From positions 124,001 to 188,000 of the forward strand of contig JAGPNK010000023.1 of NCBI GenBank assembly GCA_020746835.1: a stretch of DNA of 64,000 nt. The letters are read 5' to 3'. Below, in pieces: positions 11,942-22,613 of the stretch. The notes beneath the pieces are model-generated. The model saw only the letters and a list, made by a program, of their open reading frames with translations. It was not told the origin of the DNA and searched no databases. Position 1 is the first letter of the stretch. Every line of letters starts with the position of its first letter. The stretch comes from Stachybotrys elegans. Its lineage: Eukaryota; Ascomycota; Sordariomycetes; Hypocreales; Stachybotryaceae. The translations under genes and the position numbers were made by a program.

Positions 11942-14050
11942 ATGGCTGTCGACCACAAGAACCCCCCTCAGGCCCCTCCAACCTTTATCGGCACCAAGGA
12001 ATCCATTGTGAGCGATGCTCGAAAGCTCTGTGACGTCACTCGAAGCGTACTCGATAAGATCGTTGCCGATGTCCCTGCAGACAAGGCCACCTTCGCCACT
12101 GTCATGAGTCCTGTGGCCGAAGATGAGAATGAGTCCGGATTATCGAGACATATCCTAGGCTTCTATCAGTACGTCTCCGGCGACGCCGACCTTCGCGCTG
12201 CCTCCACAGAGGCCGAGGTGATCATGGACGCGTTTTCCATTGAATGCAACACCCGCGATGACGTCTTCCAGCTGGTTGACTCTGCGTTCACCAACCAAAA
12301 GTCCCGTGAGCCTGACTTGGACGCTGAGAGCCAGCGATTGCTGGAGAAGGATCGTAAGAACTTCATCCAAAACGGCCTTGGGCTACCCAAGGGCGAGAAG
12401 CGTGATCGCTACAAGGAGATAAAGACAAAGCTGAGCCAGATTTCAATCGAGTTCCAGCGAAACCTCAATGAAGAGGATGGCGGCTTGTGGTTTACCCTAG
12501 AGGAACTGGACGGTGTACCCGAAGGGGTTACCGAGGGACTTGAGAAGGGCACGGGTGAGAATGAAGGCAAGGTCAGGCTTACCTTCAAGTACACCGACCT
12601 GATCCCAACCCTCAAGTTTGCCAAGAACCCTGAGACGAGACGCAAGGTCTTTGTTTCGAATGAGAACAAATGCAACCAGAATGTGTCCTTGTTCCAGGAG
12701 GCTGTATTGCTTAGGGACGAATCTGCCCGACTTTTGGGGTACCCCAACCACGCCGCATTCCGTATCGAGGACAAGATGGCTAAGGACCCGGCTGTAGTAA
12801 ACAGGTTCTTGGCTGATCTGCGGACCCGTCTCACTCCTGGTGGTTTGCAGGAAAAGAAGAAGCTGCTGGAACTCAAAGAGAGTGACTCAAAGGATCGAGG
12901 ACTCAAGACTGATGGTAACTACTATCTCTGGGACCATCGATTTTACGACCGCATGATGATCGAGAAGGAATTTAGTATTGACGAAAACAAGATTGCGGAA
13001 TACTTTCCGCTGCAGAGCACAGTACGAAGCATGCTACGTATTTTTGAGGAACTCTTCGGGCTGGTTTTCGTCGAGCTGGGCCCTGATGATCGCGCGAGAA
13101 TCTCACCAACCGGCAAAGCCGAGGATATTTCATGGCACACCGACGTCATTATCTTTTCAGTCTGGGATGACTCGTCGGAAGGTGGCGGCTTCGTCGGTTA
13201 TCTTTATCTCGATCTGCATCCACGACAGGGCAAATATGGGCACGCCGCCAACTTCAACCTGCAGCCTGGCTTCCTCAGGGCCGATGGCTCGAGGAGATAC
13301 CCTGCCACGGCACTTGTATGCAACTTTTCGAAGCCGACTAATACGAAGCCTTCCCTTCTCAAGCATGACGAGGTTGTCACACTCTTCCACGAGCTAGGCC
13401 ATGGGATTCATGACCTCTCTGGTCGATGCAAGTTCTCCCGCTTCCACGGCACCTCAACTGTCCGGGACTTCGTCGAAGCCCCCTCACAAATGCTGGAGAA
13501 CTGGTGCTGGACCCCCGGTCAGCTCAAATTCCTGTCTTCCCATTTCGAGACCGGCGACAGTATCCCTGACGACCTGATTGCTAATCTTATATCCACCAAA
13601 CACGTCAATGACGCGCTCGCCAACCTGCGACAGTTGCACTTTGGCATCTTTGACATGTCGGTACACTCGCCGGAGAGTCACGACGATCTGAAGAAGCTGG
13701 ATTTGAGTAAAACTTACAACAACCTTAGAGCAGAGATTTCAGGTCTCAACGGGCCCGAGTCGCTCGGAGAGCCTATGGACTGGGGTAATGGACAAGCCAC
13801 CTTTGGTCATCTCATCGGTGGATACGACGCGGGTTACTACGGCTACCTAAGCAGCATGGTGTACAGTGCGGATATGTTCTACAGTGTGTTCAAGGTGGAC
13901 CCGATGGACGGCAAGCAGGGCCGCCGGTACAGACACACAGTGCTCGAGCGTGGAGGCAGTCAGGACGAGATGAAAACTCTGGAGCAGTTTCTCGGCCGAG
14001 CACCCAGCAGCGAGGCTTTCTATCGCGAACTTGGCCTATCAGAGGCATAG
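11942..14050 (+). CDS. PRD1: Saccharolysin/thimet oligopeptidase-like M3 metallopeptidase
   Basis: Single uninterrupted exon of 702 residues, close to yeast Prd1 (about 712). The zinc/catalytic motif is 'FHELGHGIH' (His at about residue 483), and the downstream substrate-loop region 'GGYDAGYYGYLSSMVYSADMF' type sequence is present near the C-terminus (positions 13820-13880). The family cleaves short peptides of up to roughly 20 residues in the cytosol and mitochondrial intermembrane space. No obvious targeting signal is seen at 'MAVDHKNPPQAPPTF'. Intact across 2.1 kb, it serves as an internal control for sequence quality. Codon use is strongly biased to C-ending codons, fitting a housekeeping gene. 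Confidence 0.96.
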   Translation: MAVDHKNPPQAPPTFIGTKESIVSDARKLCDVTRSVLDKIVADVPADKATFATVMSPVAEDENESGLSRHILGFYQYVSGDADLRAASTEAEVIMDAFSIECNTRDDVFQLVDSAFTNQKSREPDLDAESQRLLEKDRKNFIQNGLGLPKGEKRDRYKEIKTKLSQISIEFQRNLNEEDGGLWFTLEELDGVPEGVTEGLEKGTGENEGKVRLTFKYTDLIPTLKFAKNPETRRKVFVSNENKCNQNVSLFQEAVLLRDESARLLGYPNHAAFRIEDKMAKDPAVVNRFLADLRTRLTPGGLQEKKKLLELKESDSKDRGLKTDGNYYLWDHRFYDRMMIEKEFSIDENKIAEYFPLQSTVRSMLRIFEELFGLVFVELGPDDRARISPTGKAEDISWHTDVIIFSVWDDSSEGGGFVGYLYLDLHPRQGKYGHAANFNLQPGFLRADGSRRYPATALVCNFSKPTNTKPSLLKHDEVVTLFHELGHGIHDLSGRCKFSRFHGTSTVRDFVEAPSQMLENWCWTPGQLKFLSSHFETGDSIPDDLIANLISTKHVNDALANLRQLHFGIFDMSVHSPESHDDLKKLDLSKTYNNLRAEISGLNGPESLGEPMDWGNGQATFGHLIGGYDAGYYGYLSSMVYSADMFYSVFKVDPMDGKQGRRYRHTVLERGGSQDEMKTLEQFLGRAPSSEAFYRELGLSEA

Positions 14051-16959
14051 ATGACGAGAATAACACGTTACGAAAGTGTTGGATACAAATTACTATCATC
14101 TCTTATGGACTATTTAAGCTGAAAATGGCACCAATAAGCCATCAACAAGTCCATGTCTTCCAGACCGTAGACTTTTACAATACCAGTGCGAGAGCATCCG
14201 CGAAGATGAACAGACCCTAGGATACACTGTAAGAACAAATCCGTTATAAAGACATGCAATGTATGTCCAGGAGTAGCATTTCCTACCGTGTCTTAGCACT
14301 CTTTACAGGGAACGAGCTGAACTTTGCTCTGTAAAAACATGGATGGCGCAGAAGTCAATGACGAAGAGATACCCTTGTCTCGCCTGAAAAAGGCTGAGAT
14401 AAAAACCTCCGATTCTTTGTTTGTCTGGAATTGGGTCTTGCCACCCACACATTGCCTTGGGTACATGCAAAACCAATATATTCAGCTGTAGAATTTGGGC
14501 TGAACCTTGCGGGCCAGCCAGACCTGCCAGGATATATAAGAAGGCGCTCTTAACCAACCCATGGGAGCAGTTCAGTCACGGCTTTCAACTTCAACACTAG
14601 GTCACAGAGCCTCAATGTCTCTACTGCTAACAACGTGACCAACCTTAAATATATGTTTCATATTGGCCATTAAGGGAATTCTATCCTTGCTGCGGCAACG
14701 TAGTTGCCCACACCAGAGCGGTGTCAAGCATAGTGACTGAAAGTACGGTCAACCTGATTAAGTGGTGCGTTATTTTGGATTGCTTCTGATGAGTTTGCTG
14801 GTGCTAACGTTCAAGACAGATATCGACTCGTATTTAAAGATGATGAAATCTCATTTTAGAGCTTCTCGCATCATCTCTGCGCGGATGCCCTAAACTTTTT
14901 GAATAATCTTTACACCAAGTCAACAACACTGCCGTCAGTCCCAAGCTGGTAAACAACCCAAGATGCCACAATGCTGCTTGGAAGAACCCGAGACCAACAT
15001 GACAGGACCAATGTCTCACGCCTGATGTGATCGCATCGTGTTTCACTTCCTCGAGAGCCTCACCTCCGAATACAGTTCTACTGCTAACAGTCTCGACGCC
15101 GAAAATGGACCCATGGACTTGCCCTCAGTGTATGCCGCAACTCAGTTCTTGAAGGATATCTGTCAGCGCATCATCAATATCCTCCACTCACTGTGCCGCA
15201 TTAAGGTGGTCGGAGTTGTGGAAATTACCTTTGGTGGCTTTGGTGCTAACCCCATGCCCGTATATAAGCAGCTATCGCGACGAACCGTGCACATTGCAAG
15301 CCAAAACCCTGATAGGTCTATGACTCCCTTGATCAACTTCGTTAGGGCCGGCAATCCAATGGACCTACTCCTCGCCTGGTTGGGTCTGTGCAGAGCTCAC
15401 GAGCTTGTACGAACCGATCAAACCGCTTCAATGGAACCAGTGGAGTCGTATCATGGGCCAAAGACCAGTTTCAATGCTAATATTGACACGTTCATGCTAG
15501 ATTTGTTCCTCAGGCCAAGCTTCGACTACCACACCACGTTGTGACAGAGGTCCTGGTGCAACAGGAGTTGGGGGTTCAATAATTAGAGGCAGTGGCTAGC
15601 CCCGGACGTGAATTACCAATCAAGTCAGTATCAAAGCCGTTTTCGAGAGAGAGACGAGTTACCAATGCGCGGAGCAGTATCAGACTAATAATGACAGGAG
15701 CCAGCAGCGGCTAAATATCTTATAGTTTAGGGAAAAGAATGGTAGAGGGTTAGAGTTAGAGCTAGAAAGAGAGAATAGATTTAGTAAATATAAAGGAATA
15801 GTACAGTTGGGAATCTGAAATCTAAAATAATATACATGTCTACTAGAAGAGATATAGAGTAAGCTAAAAATGATAGTGAAAATATAATAGTCTAGGCCAT
15901 TTAAACTTCATGCCTAGAAGGAGGATCAAGTTATATTACAAGATAGTTATATCTTTTTAAGTAAATGCTCTAAAGCATCAGCACTATAAGTCAGTATGAG
16001 ACTTAGGTGTGTTTCGTCGTCAGCGACATGGAGCTCTGGGGGAGAACTGAGACGCTTAGCAATTGCCTCGCCCATGCGTAGGGGCACGTTAGTATCCTGT
16101 TTGCTATATGTCCCAACGGGACAGAGAGTAGTGACTTTGAAGAGGCACCCCTAGCGATACAGATGACATGATAGATGCCATCTAGCAAGAAAGTCTGCAA
16201 GAACAGCAAGGTCAGTGGCAAGACTACAAACAAGAGAAGCCTTCGTACAGACCCATGGCTGTAATCTCAACTATGCTGCAATTGGTTGGAAGCTGCTATG
16301 TCAATGTCATTGTAGCATCAGGCGTTCAATCAGAGAAGGCTTTGGTGAAACGCGTTCCTGTCAGCGGCACAGCTACCATCAGTGCAGCTCCCCAAGAAAA
16401 TCTTCTCCATGGTCCACCCTCCACGTCGAAAAGTTGTTGGCTTCTCACCATGAAACCCCCATGCCTGTCCTGCTACTCCACGAATTACGCGACGTTTCTG
16501 CGCATCATATCCACGTATCCTCTAATAGCACAACGGTATCGTCCCAACCTGGTCCTGTTCTCTCGCAAGAATGGCCGTTGCTTTCCAAATACCGCTGGTG
16601 AGGTCCTTTCCACCCACGTCCCAAATCCTAATCGCTCTACTTGCACATTATTCTCTTGTCCTTTCTGTGGATAGTTAGGGTGGCCAAGAAATGCTAACCT
16701 AGATGTAGCGAAACAGAATGCCATGACAGCAAGGCGGTCAGGCGGTTAGGCAGTCCACAGCTGCCTCCTGGGACATACCACAGCTTCCGGGACAATTACG
16801 ATCATCACATACACGTGGCGCACTTTTATTTGTGGGTAGCGACAGCAACAGTGCGGGGTAGCAGAGCCGTGGATATTTAAATCAGTGGCTACTAAAGGCA
16901 GAAGGCCACCCGCCATATGAACCCAAGATCCAGTACTCTCCCACGTCCAACCCAGATAC
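14051..16959. other. Gene-poor region, no assignable gene
   Basis: About 2.9 kb without a recognisable family. A 168-codon frame at 15038-15544 (+) and a 139-codon frame at 16255-16674 (+) are open but show no family resemblance or clear codon bias. From about 15700 to 16000 the sequence becomes AT-rich with many TA dinucleotides, resembling old repeat-mutated DNA. Confidence 0.45.
15038..15544 (+). CDS. Hypothetical small protein (doubtful)
   Basis: Open frame of 168 codons starting 'MFHFLESLTSEYSSTANSL'. There is one hydrophobic patch ('VVGVVEITFGG') but no signal peptide or known domain. I do not recognise it. It stands alone in a gene-poor stretch next to AT-rich DNA, and may be a chance frame or a relic of a larger gene. 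Confidence 0.2.
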   Translation: MFHFLESLTSEYSSTANSLDAENGPMDLPSVYAATQFLKDICQRIINILHSLCRIKVVGVVEITFGGFGANPMPVYKQLSRRTVHIASQNPDRSMTPLINFVRAGNPMDLLLAWLGLCRAHELVRTDQTASMEPVESYHGPKTSFNANIDTFMLDLFLRPSFDYHTTL

Positions 16960-18455
16960 AAAGTTAGTGTCATCATCGACATATTTGGAACGGTCGTCGT
17001 GGCTGGCGACATTATAATCAAGTTTCTCTCCGCCTGCGCCGCTTACTCTGACGACGCTGAATCGCTCCTCCACCGTTTCAACTGGGACCTCCCCTGATCA
17101 ACAAAATCATTCAGTACTTTGAGGAGAGGCGACTCCAAAACGCAAGGCACGAGCTCTCCGAAGAAGATCAGAAGCTTCTTGACGGCACAGGAAAACATCT
17201 GGCAAAGCTGGCCGGTAAGGTCGCTGGCAGTATGATCAAGATCCAAGCGTCGGGACTTCTCGCGAGGGCGCAACCGGATTATGTGGATCAACCGGCGGAG
17301 CGAACTCCGGGAGCTGGAGGCGGAGCTCTACGAGTGGTCGAACCGGTTCGACGTAAAACTCCTTGCCCTGCCCGCTGAGTTCAAGTTCATGTTGCCGGCT
17401 TCGGAAGGTTGCGACGCACCTACTCCGCCTATTGTCCGGGCAAACATCCAGCTTCAGGAGTTTCTGGCCCTCCCTCAAGAAGTGAGAGACAAGACAGTTG
17501 AGACGATGCTAGAAATCAAATTTCCAGAAGAAATCATCCGGGCGATTGCGAACTACACTTCACTCAAGCCTGTAGAGGTCGGAAATAAGCAATTCATCCT
17601 GGCCAGCCGGAAATTCCCACCGGACATCAATCCCGACACTGCTGAGTTTCATAAACTAGTGTCCAGACTTGGCCAGCTCGCCGTCGCGCTGAACCGTCTG
17701 GATCCTGGTACGAATATCAGCCTGCTTAACGTTGCCCATTATCCCTATGACGTGCCTACCCGGCAGTTTATCTTCGCACAAACCCCGCCGTATCATGTCA
17801 TCTCAATGAAGTCCCTAGAGATCCTGCTAGATAAATCTCCATTCCCTCGTGTCTATGCGCCACTGAACCAGCGGCTGCAAGTAGCACACAAACTTGCCGA
17901 GGCAGTATTCTTCCTCCACACCGCAGGCTTCGTGCACAAAAATGTAAGTCTCTGAGCGTCGCCATCCTCGAACAAGCCAATAAAGACCAGAGAAGCGTGT
18001 TCCCATTCTCAACTGGAGACCCCTATCTGATGGGCTTCATCCACACCAACGAAATGGTCACCGTTTTAGAGGGAACCTTGCCCGGTGAGAACAAAGCATT
18101 CTCAACCGAGAAAGAATGGAACTTTGAAGTCTATCAACATCCAGATAGGCTTCTGGGGACCAAGAGGAAGAGATACGTCAAAAACTATGACATATAGAGC
18201 CTCGGCGTCGTGTTGCTCCAGATAGGTCGCTGGGAGCCTATGAAGATGATCACTGTCGGGTTGTCCGATGATCCCGTCACCTGGAGGAAGAGGCTGTTAG
18301 AAAAGTGTACGGGCATAGACGCAAGGGCTGAGGCCAGATACCAGAAACTTGTGGCATGGTGCCTTAACGTGGAGGGTGATCCGATAGTGAAGGACTCAGA
18401 CTTTATTCGGGAGGTGTTGGATCCATTGGAAGACATGGCAAAGGCACTATCGTAG
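16960..18455 (+). pseudogene. Broken gene: HeLo-like N-terminal segment plus protein-kinase-like domain
   Basis: Three reading frames carry parts of one protein. The first part ('IIDIFGTVVVAGDIIIKFLS') resembles the N-terminal helical domains of fungal HeLo/incompatibility-associated proteins. It breaks at a CCCC run near 17090, continues in another frame ('KIIQYFEERRLQNARHEL') and breaks again near 17280. The long third part holds a kinase-like region: 'HKLAEAVFFLHTAGFVHKN' corresponds to the catalytic-loop region, then a short intron near 17944. In '..NYDI*SLGVVLLQIG', an in-frame TAG at 18195-18197 interrupts the usual DI[W/Y]SLGV motif after the activation segment. No usable start codon is found upstream. 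Two shifts and a stop make a functional product unlikely. Confidence 0.7.
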
Positions 18456-18773
18456 GAGGGCCATGAAATGAAGAGGAGTCTCTACTACCAGTTGGAGGAT
18501 GAGGTGGAGAAATAGCAGAACGAAAGAAAGGTTTTATGAGTTAAACTGGCCTAATATCCCCTTGACCACGCAAAGGCTCCGCTGAGGTCATAGACAGGGC
18601 TCTAGTCTAATTAAATGCAAGAAGAACTAAGTGATATCTGTTAAACCGCAATTGGTATTGTTTGTATATATAGCTACTAGGTGAAGTTAGCTACCCTATA
18701 CTGAAGCCATTCTAAGGGCACCTATACTTACTAGAAAACAGCACTACTTCCCCCCATATTTCATGAACTACTA
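18456..18773. other. AT-rich spacer before MITE copy A
   Basis: About 320 bases, AT-rich, ending in the TA dinucleotide at 18772-18773 that flanks the inverted-repeat element. No gene seen. Confidence 0.5.
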
Positions 18774-19028
18774 TCCATTTGAGTGTGCGAAGGTGCAGGC
18801 CATGTATACAACCCACATACCCCTCAATTTAGGTTGGTACAAGAAGCAACTTTGATCCCTTCTCTATGGAATTTCTGTATAATGTAGCTATATATATCTT
18901 GCAGGAATACTATGACTTCTATTATAGCTTAATTTCTTAAGAAACCAAAGTCACTAATTTTTTCTGCATTTTTATTGGCCAAAAACCCTGTCTGTGACAT
19001 GGCCTGCACCTTCGCACACTCAAAGGGA
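18774..19028 (-). mobile_element. MITE copy A (255 bp, 32-bp terminal inverted repeats, TA target duplication)
   Basis: The ends are inverted repeats of 32 bases with one mismatch: left 18774-18805 (TCCATTTGAGTGTGCG..., continuing AAGGTGCAGGCCATGT) and right 18997-19028 as its reverse complement (starting TCCCTTTGAGTGTGCG read inward). TA flanks both sides (18772-18773 and 19029-19030), the mark of Tc1/mariner-type insertion. There is no coding capacity. The interior, read on the minus strand, matches copy B at 43407-43662 along its whole length, for example both have 'GATCAAAGTTGCTTCTTGTA'. It sits 44 bases from the 3' end of the truncated AAA ATPase. Confidence 0.9.
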
Positions 19029-19071
19029 TACATAGCCATGCTAGAAGTTTTCAACCACCTACATACCAGTC

Positions 19072-19674
19072 TTATGTCTGAGACGGAGGCGGGGGCTGCC
19101 CCTGCTCCTTCACCTGGGCCATCCGGAGCAGAAAGTCGACGTCCTGCGCGCGGATCTTCAGCTTGGTGGCCCATTTGTCGGCGTCGACGCCGCGGAGCGT
19201 GTTGAGGTAGTTGATGAATTCGAGGTAAGCGTTGGCCACGGTCTTGAGGTCTTTGACCTTCAAGTGCGCTGTCGTCTCCTGCGCGGCGTGATCGGCCTTG
19301 TGCGTGCGCCGCTCGTGGGCGCGGAACTCGGCAAGCGCCAGCGCCGTCTGACAGGCGTTGCGGATTTGCCGCCCATTCCACTTGGCGTCCTTGTGAGCTG
19401 AATTGTGGAAGTAGTCGACTGCAAACTGCAGAATCTCGTCGCGGTCGATGCGGATGTCGCCCTTCAACTGGTTGCTGCTGCTGTTCTCCTACAGCCGGCT
19501 CTCGATCATGTCCAGGTTGATCTTAAAGATCTCGAGCGTCGAGTTGAGGTCTAGCTGCGGGTAGTAGAGGCTGATGTGGATGCGCGAGGCAAAAGCTTCG
19601 TCAAAGTCGCCAATACGGTTGGTGGTGAGAAAGAGCACGCCAGTGTAGTACAGTAGGTTATCCCAATTAGGCAA
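19072..19674 (-). pseudogene. Truncated AAA ATPase fragment (C-terminal part)
   Basis: Only the end of an AAA+ domain remains: the sensor-1/arginine-finger region 'YYTGVLFLTTNRIGDFDEAF' then 'SRIHISLYYPQLD' and the C-terminal lid. Walker A and B are absent; homology stops abruptly near 19665, where unrelated sequence begins. An in-frame TAG at about 19489-19491 splits 'DMIESRL' from 'ENSSSNQLKGDIRIDRDEI'; CAG to TAG would explain it. The second half, 19467-19072, includes 'DAKWNGRQIRNACQTALALA', typical of fungal AAA proteins. It is a relic, of a different subfamily from the intact AAA gene at 41-43 kb. Confidence 0.82.
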
Positions 19675-19829
19675 AATGCCAACTGACGATGCATTAATCG
19701 AAATGTGACTTTCGGAGATATAACCATCACTGCTTACAAGAATGCTGAGGTTCCGGATGTCAGCGCTGTATGATCATGGGCAGCTGAGTAGTATGTGCTG
19801 AGCGGAAACGGTAAGACCAATTCAAGTCC

Positions 19830-21714
19830 TCACAAATCATGCCTAGCCCATCTGCTAGCCATCCTCATCCGGCGGCCGTACCGCACCAGGATGAATGGGA
19901 AGGGCAGAAAGACCAGACTTAGACAGCCGAGCAAAGTACATGCCCACCCGACATCCAGGTTATGGAACATGGCAGTGGCAAATAATGGAAACCCAGCTGC
20001 AAACATGGACCGCATGAAATCGTTGCTTCCTAGAGCAGACGCGGCATATGGAGGGTAGGCGTCAGCCATGTAGTTGAAGACACTGTTGACCACAAGGCAT
20101 CCCCCGACAGCAAAGAAGAGCCCCGCCATGATGGGCGATATCCAATGGATGCTGGCGTAGCTGGTCCAGCCGAACCAGAATAGGCTGATAGGGAGCAAAA
20201 AGGCACCTACCGTGGACGGCGGCAGTTGCTCTTCAGGTGCAAGCTCGTTATGCTCGTTGAACTTGGGGTTGCGCACCTTGGCAACCCACCAGAAGTACAC
20301 GGCGGAACCAACAAGACTCCCAACAAAGGTGCCTAGAAATGCAAGACCATTCTGTCCAAGATTGAAGCCGTGAATCTCGATAAAGACGATGGGAAAAGCC
20401 TCGAACCAGATGTATAAGAGGCCGTAGATGAGAGCAATGTACAGATTGAGGACGAAGACGATGGGCTCGGAGAAACAGAGCTGGAACAGTCGGACGAAGG
20501 CTTCGAATGCTAGATCCTAGAGCGTGCTTTTAGACCCGATAACGATCGACAGTAGCTTTGCAGTAGCCCTTACTTTCTTGGAAGTCTTCGATGCTTCCAT
20601 TTCAGAAGCGGATTTGAGTGACGAGTTTCTGGTGACTCGTCGCATGCGAGCGGCTCTCCTGAGGAGTATGTTGGCCCCGCTCGTTTCCGGAAGGCAAAAA
20701 AACAGAAGCACCAAGGTGAAGCCTGACGCCCACATGAGCTCCCAGATAGACCATCTCCAGCCCTTTGCCTGCACCGCAAAGCCTCCAACTAGCGGTCCCA
20801 GTGTAGGGCCGCAGACTGCGACAGCACCCCACACGCCGAGCGCATATGCCCTTGCTTTTGCGTCCCACATGTCACACAGCGAGGCGCCGCCCGTACCGAG
20901 AGAGGGTGACCCTATGAATCCAGTCAAGAACCGGAAGGCCAAGAACATGCCAATGTTCTTTGCATAAACAACAGCCAGTTGAAAACAGACGAAGACGAGT
21001 GTGGTGGCTATATAGATGGGGCTGCGACCAATAGGGGGTACCTCGGAGAGGGGAGCCCAAACCATGGGTCCTGCGGAATAGAAACTATAGTTTAGTGCTT
21101 GGATTTGAGAGGTGAGAAGAAGTCTTGTTGCTTACCTAGGCCGTAGCCAGCCACAAAAAGACTTAGACCAAGGGTTGCTGTGACTCTGCTGACGTGGAAA
21201 TGCTGTGCGGTGCTTGGAATAGCTGGCGAGTAGATGGCAGAGCCAACATAGATGGCGAATGTAAGCAAACAGATCTGCACGGTCACAAAGGACTTCTTTG
21301 TAAAGGTCCAGAGCTGTGGATTCTGTTCCTTGTCAGGGTTTGTGAATAAGTCAAGTCAGGGTTCTAGAAGATTCTGACCTGAGAATCGTCGGGACCTGCC
21401 CATCCAACGATGGCAATCGTTCTTTCCTTCTCCAGATCCGCGGTCCTATTGGTGCTCTCGATATTTGAGCTCGGATGTGTACTAGCCTTAACATGGCTGA
21501 CTTGAGCTGTCAGGGTGAAGCCGGTGTAGTTCTCTCCTGATCCGATGGCTGGATCTGCTTCTCTCGCTGCTCTATCTCTACCTCGTGCCTCATCAAGATT
21601 TCTGACACATCTCTTCACAAAATCCGGATCTCTTTCTTCGGGATACAAAAACAAATTCCAATGGCTTAGGAGACGGCATATCTGCCCGAAGGGAGCATCA
21701 CGCAGGGTCTCCAT
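19830..21714 (-). CDS. MFS transporter, DHA1-like (polyamine/multidrug type)
   Basis: Four exons (21714-21379, 21328-21136, 21070-20574, 20516-19830) join in phase into 570 residues. A hydrophilic N-terminus of about 120 residues precedes TM1 ('FVTVQICLLTFAIYVGSAIY'). The loop motif 'GPMVWAPLSEVPPIGRSPIY' and 'ASGFTLVLLFFCLPET' are diagnostic for fungal DHA1 drug/polyamine antiporters. The start 'METLRDAPFGQ' matches the usual N-terminus of this group. The third intron (20573-20517) contains an in-frame TAG if read through, so splicing is needed. Expected role: proton-driven export of toxic or cationic compounds at the plasma membrane; substrate unknown. Confidence 0.9.
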
Positions 21715-22613
21715 CTTTTCAGGGGGGGTCAGAAACTCATTGCACAAGAGAGGCGACTTTGAGTGGGAATGACCTTCAAAATTAAACAGAGAAATAAAAA
21801 TAGCTATGGGAGGTCGTTGAAACATCATTACCTTTATACCCTACCAGCTCTATCAGCCAAACCACCCGTAATTCTCTCCGAAGCTTCAGTAGTGAAAATC
21901 CTCCTTGCGATTGAGACAGATCGCCAGGCCTTTCGTCAATCATGTGGTCATGCGGGGTCTAGTTCTTTCACCCGGCCACCCACTTTTCAACTCTACTGCA
22001 GGGTCCATTCTGATGTGCAAAACCAAGATGTGGCACATAGGTTTGATGACGTATGCTTGGTCATATCATCATCCGTTTCTCTGCCCCTTTCGTATGGCTT
22101 TCCTTATCCTATAGCTGGGAACCAATCAACAATCCCAAAACTACACTTGAAGCAAAACCAACTCAAGTCAGGAAACCTTCAGGCCAACGTGAGTTTCCGA
22201 CGCCACTTCAAAGCTTCTCTCCCATGGAACTCTGTATGAGCTCTGCCGTGGATGTGAGGAGTAACCAATAAAATAGGAGCTGGCCTCTGCGGGGAGCAAG
22301 TAACAGTTCCTCCTGAAGTGGCCCGCACAAGGTCTGTATCAGGCCACTATGGCGTCTCCTGACTGACAGGATCCTATTCTGTATCAGGCCACTATCGCGT
22401 GACCTGCTTGACAGGGCCCTACTCTGTAGAGATGGCGCCGCCACTGTTGCTCACAGGTTAGGTTCACTGCGGAGCATAGAGGGGAGCTCCTTGACCCTAA
22501 ACTGCGAATACTCTTACTATATTTTGGCAAAGTCCAACCCTTTGTGAACGTATTTCCGTTAAAGCGGCCTTTATTATGTACTCAAGGTTCATCGTCCGCT
22601 TTATCATCCAAAC
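21715..22613. other. Divergent spacer between MFS and trehalose phosphorylase genes
   Basis: About 900 bases holding the promoters of both flanking genes and the 45-bp tandem repeat at 22333-22431. Open frames in it show no family-like sequence. Confidence 0.5.
22333..22431. repeat. 45-bp tandem repeat, about 2.2 copies
   Basis: Units begin at 22333, 22378 and 22423, each starting TCTGTA; the first two share 'TCTGTATCAGGCCACTAT' and a later 'TGACAGG' block. They lie 180-280 bases upstream of the trehalose phosphorylase ATG, so may be promoter elements or replication slippage. Confidence 0.8.

Noticed and set aside
16255..16674. 139-codon frame in the gene-poor region
   Set aside because: Cysteine-rich but without signal peptide or spacing typical of small secreted proteins; likely chance.
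20518..20520. In-frame TAG in the MFS transporter, apparent nonsense mutation
   Set aside because: It lies at the end of a GTAAGG...CTCTAG intron (20573-20517) that joins exons in phase.
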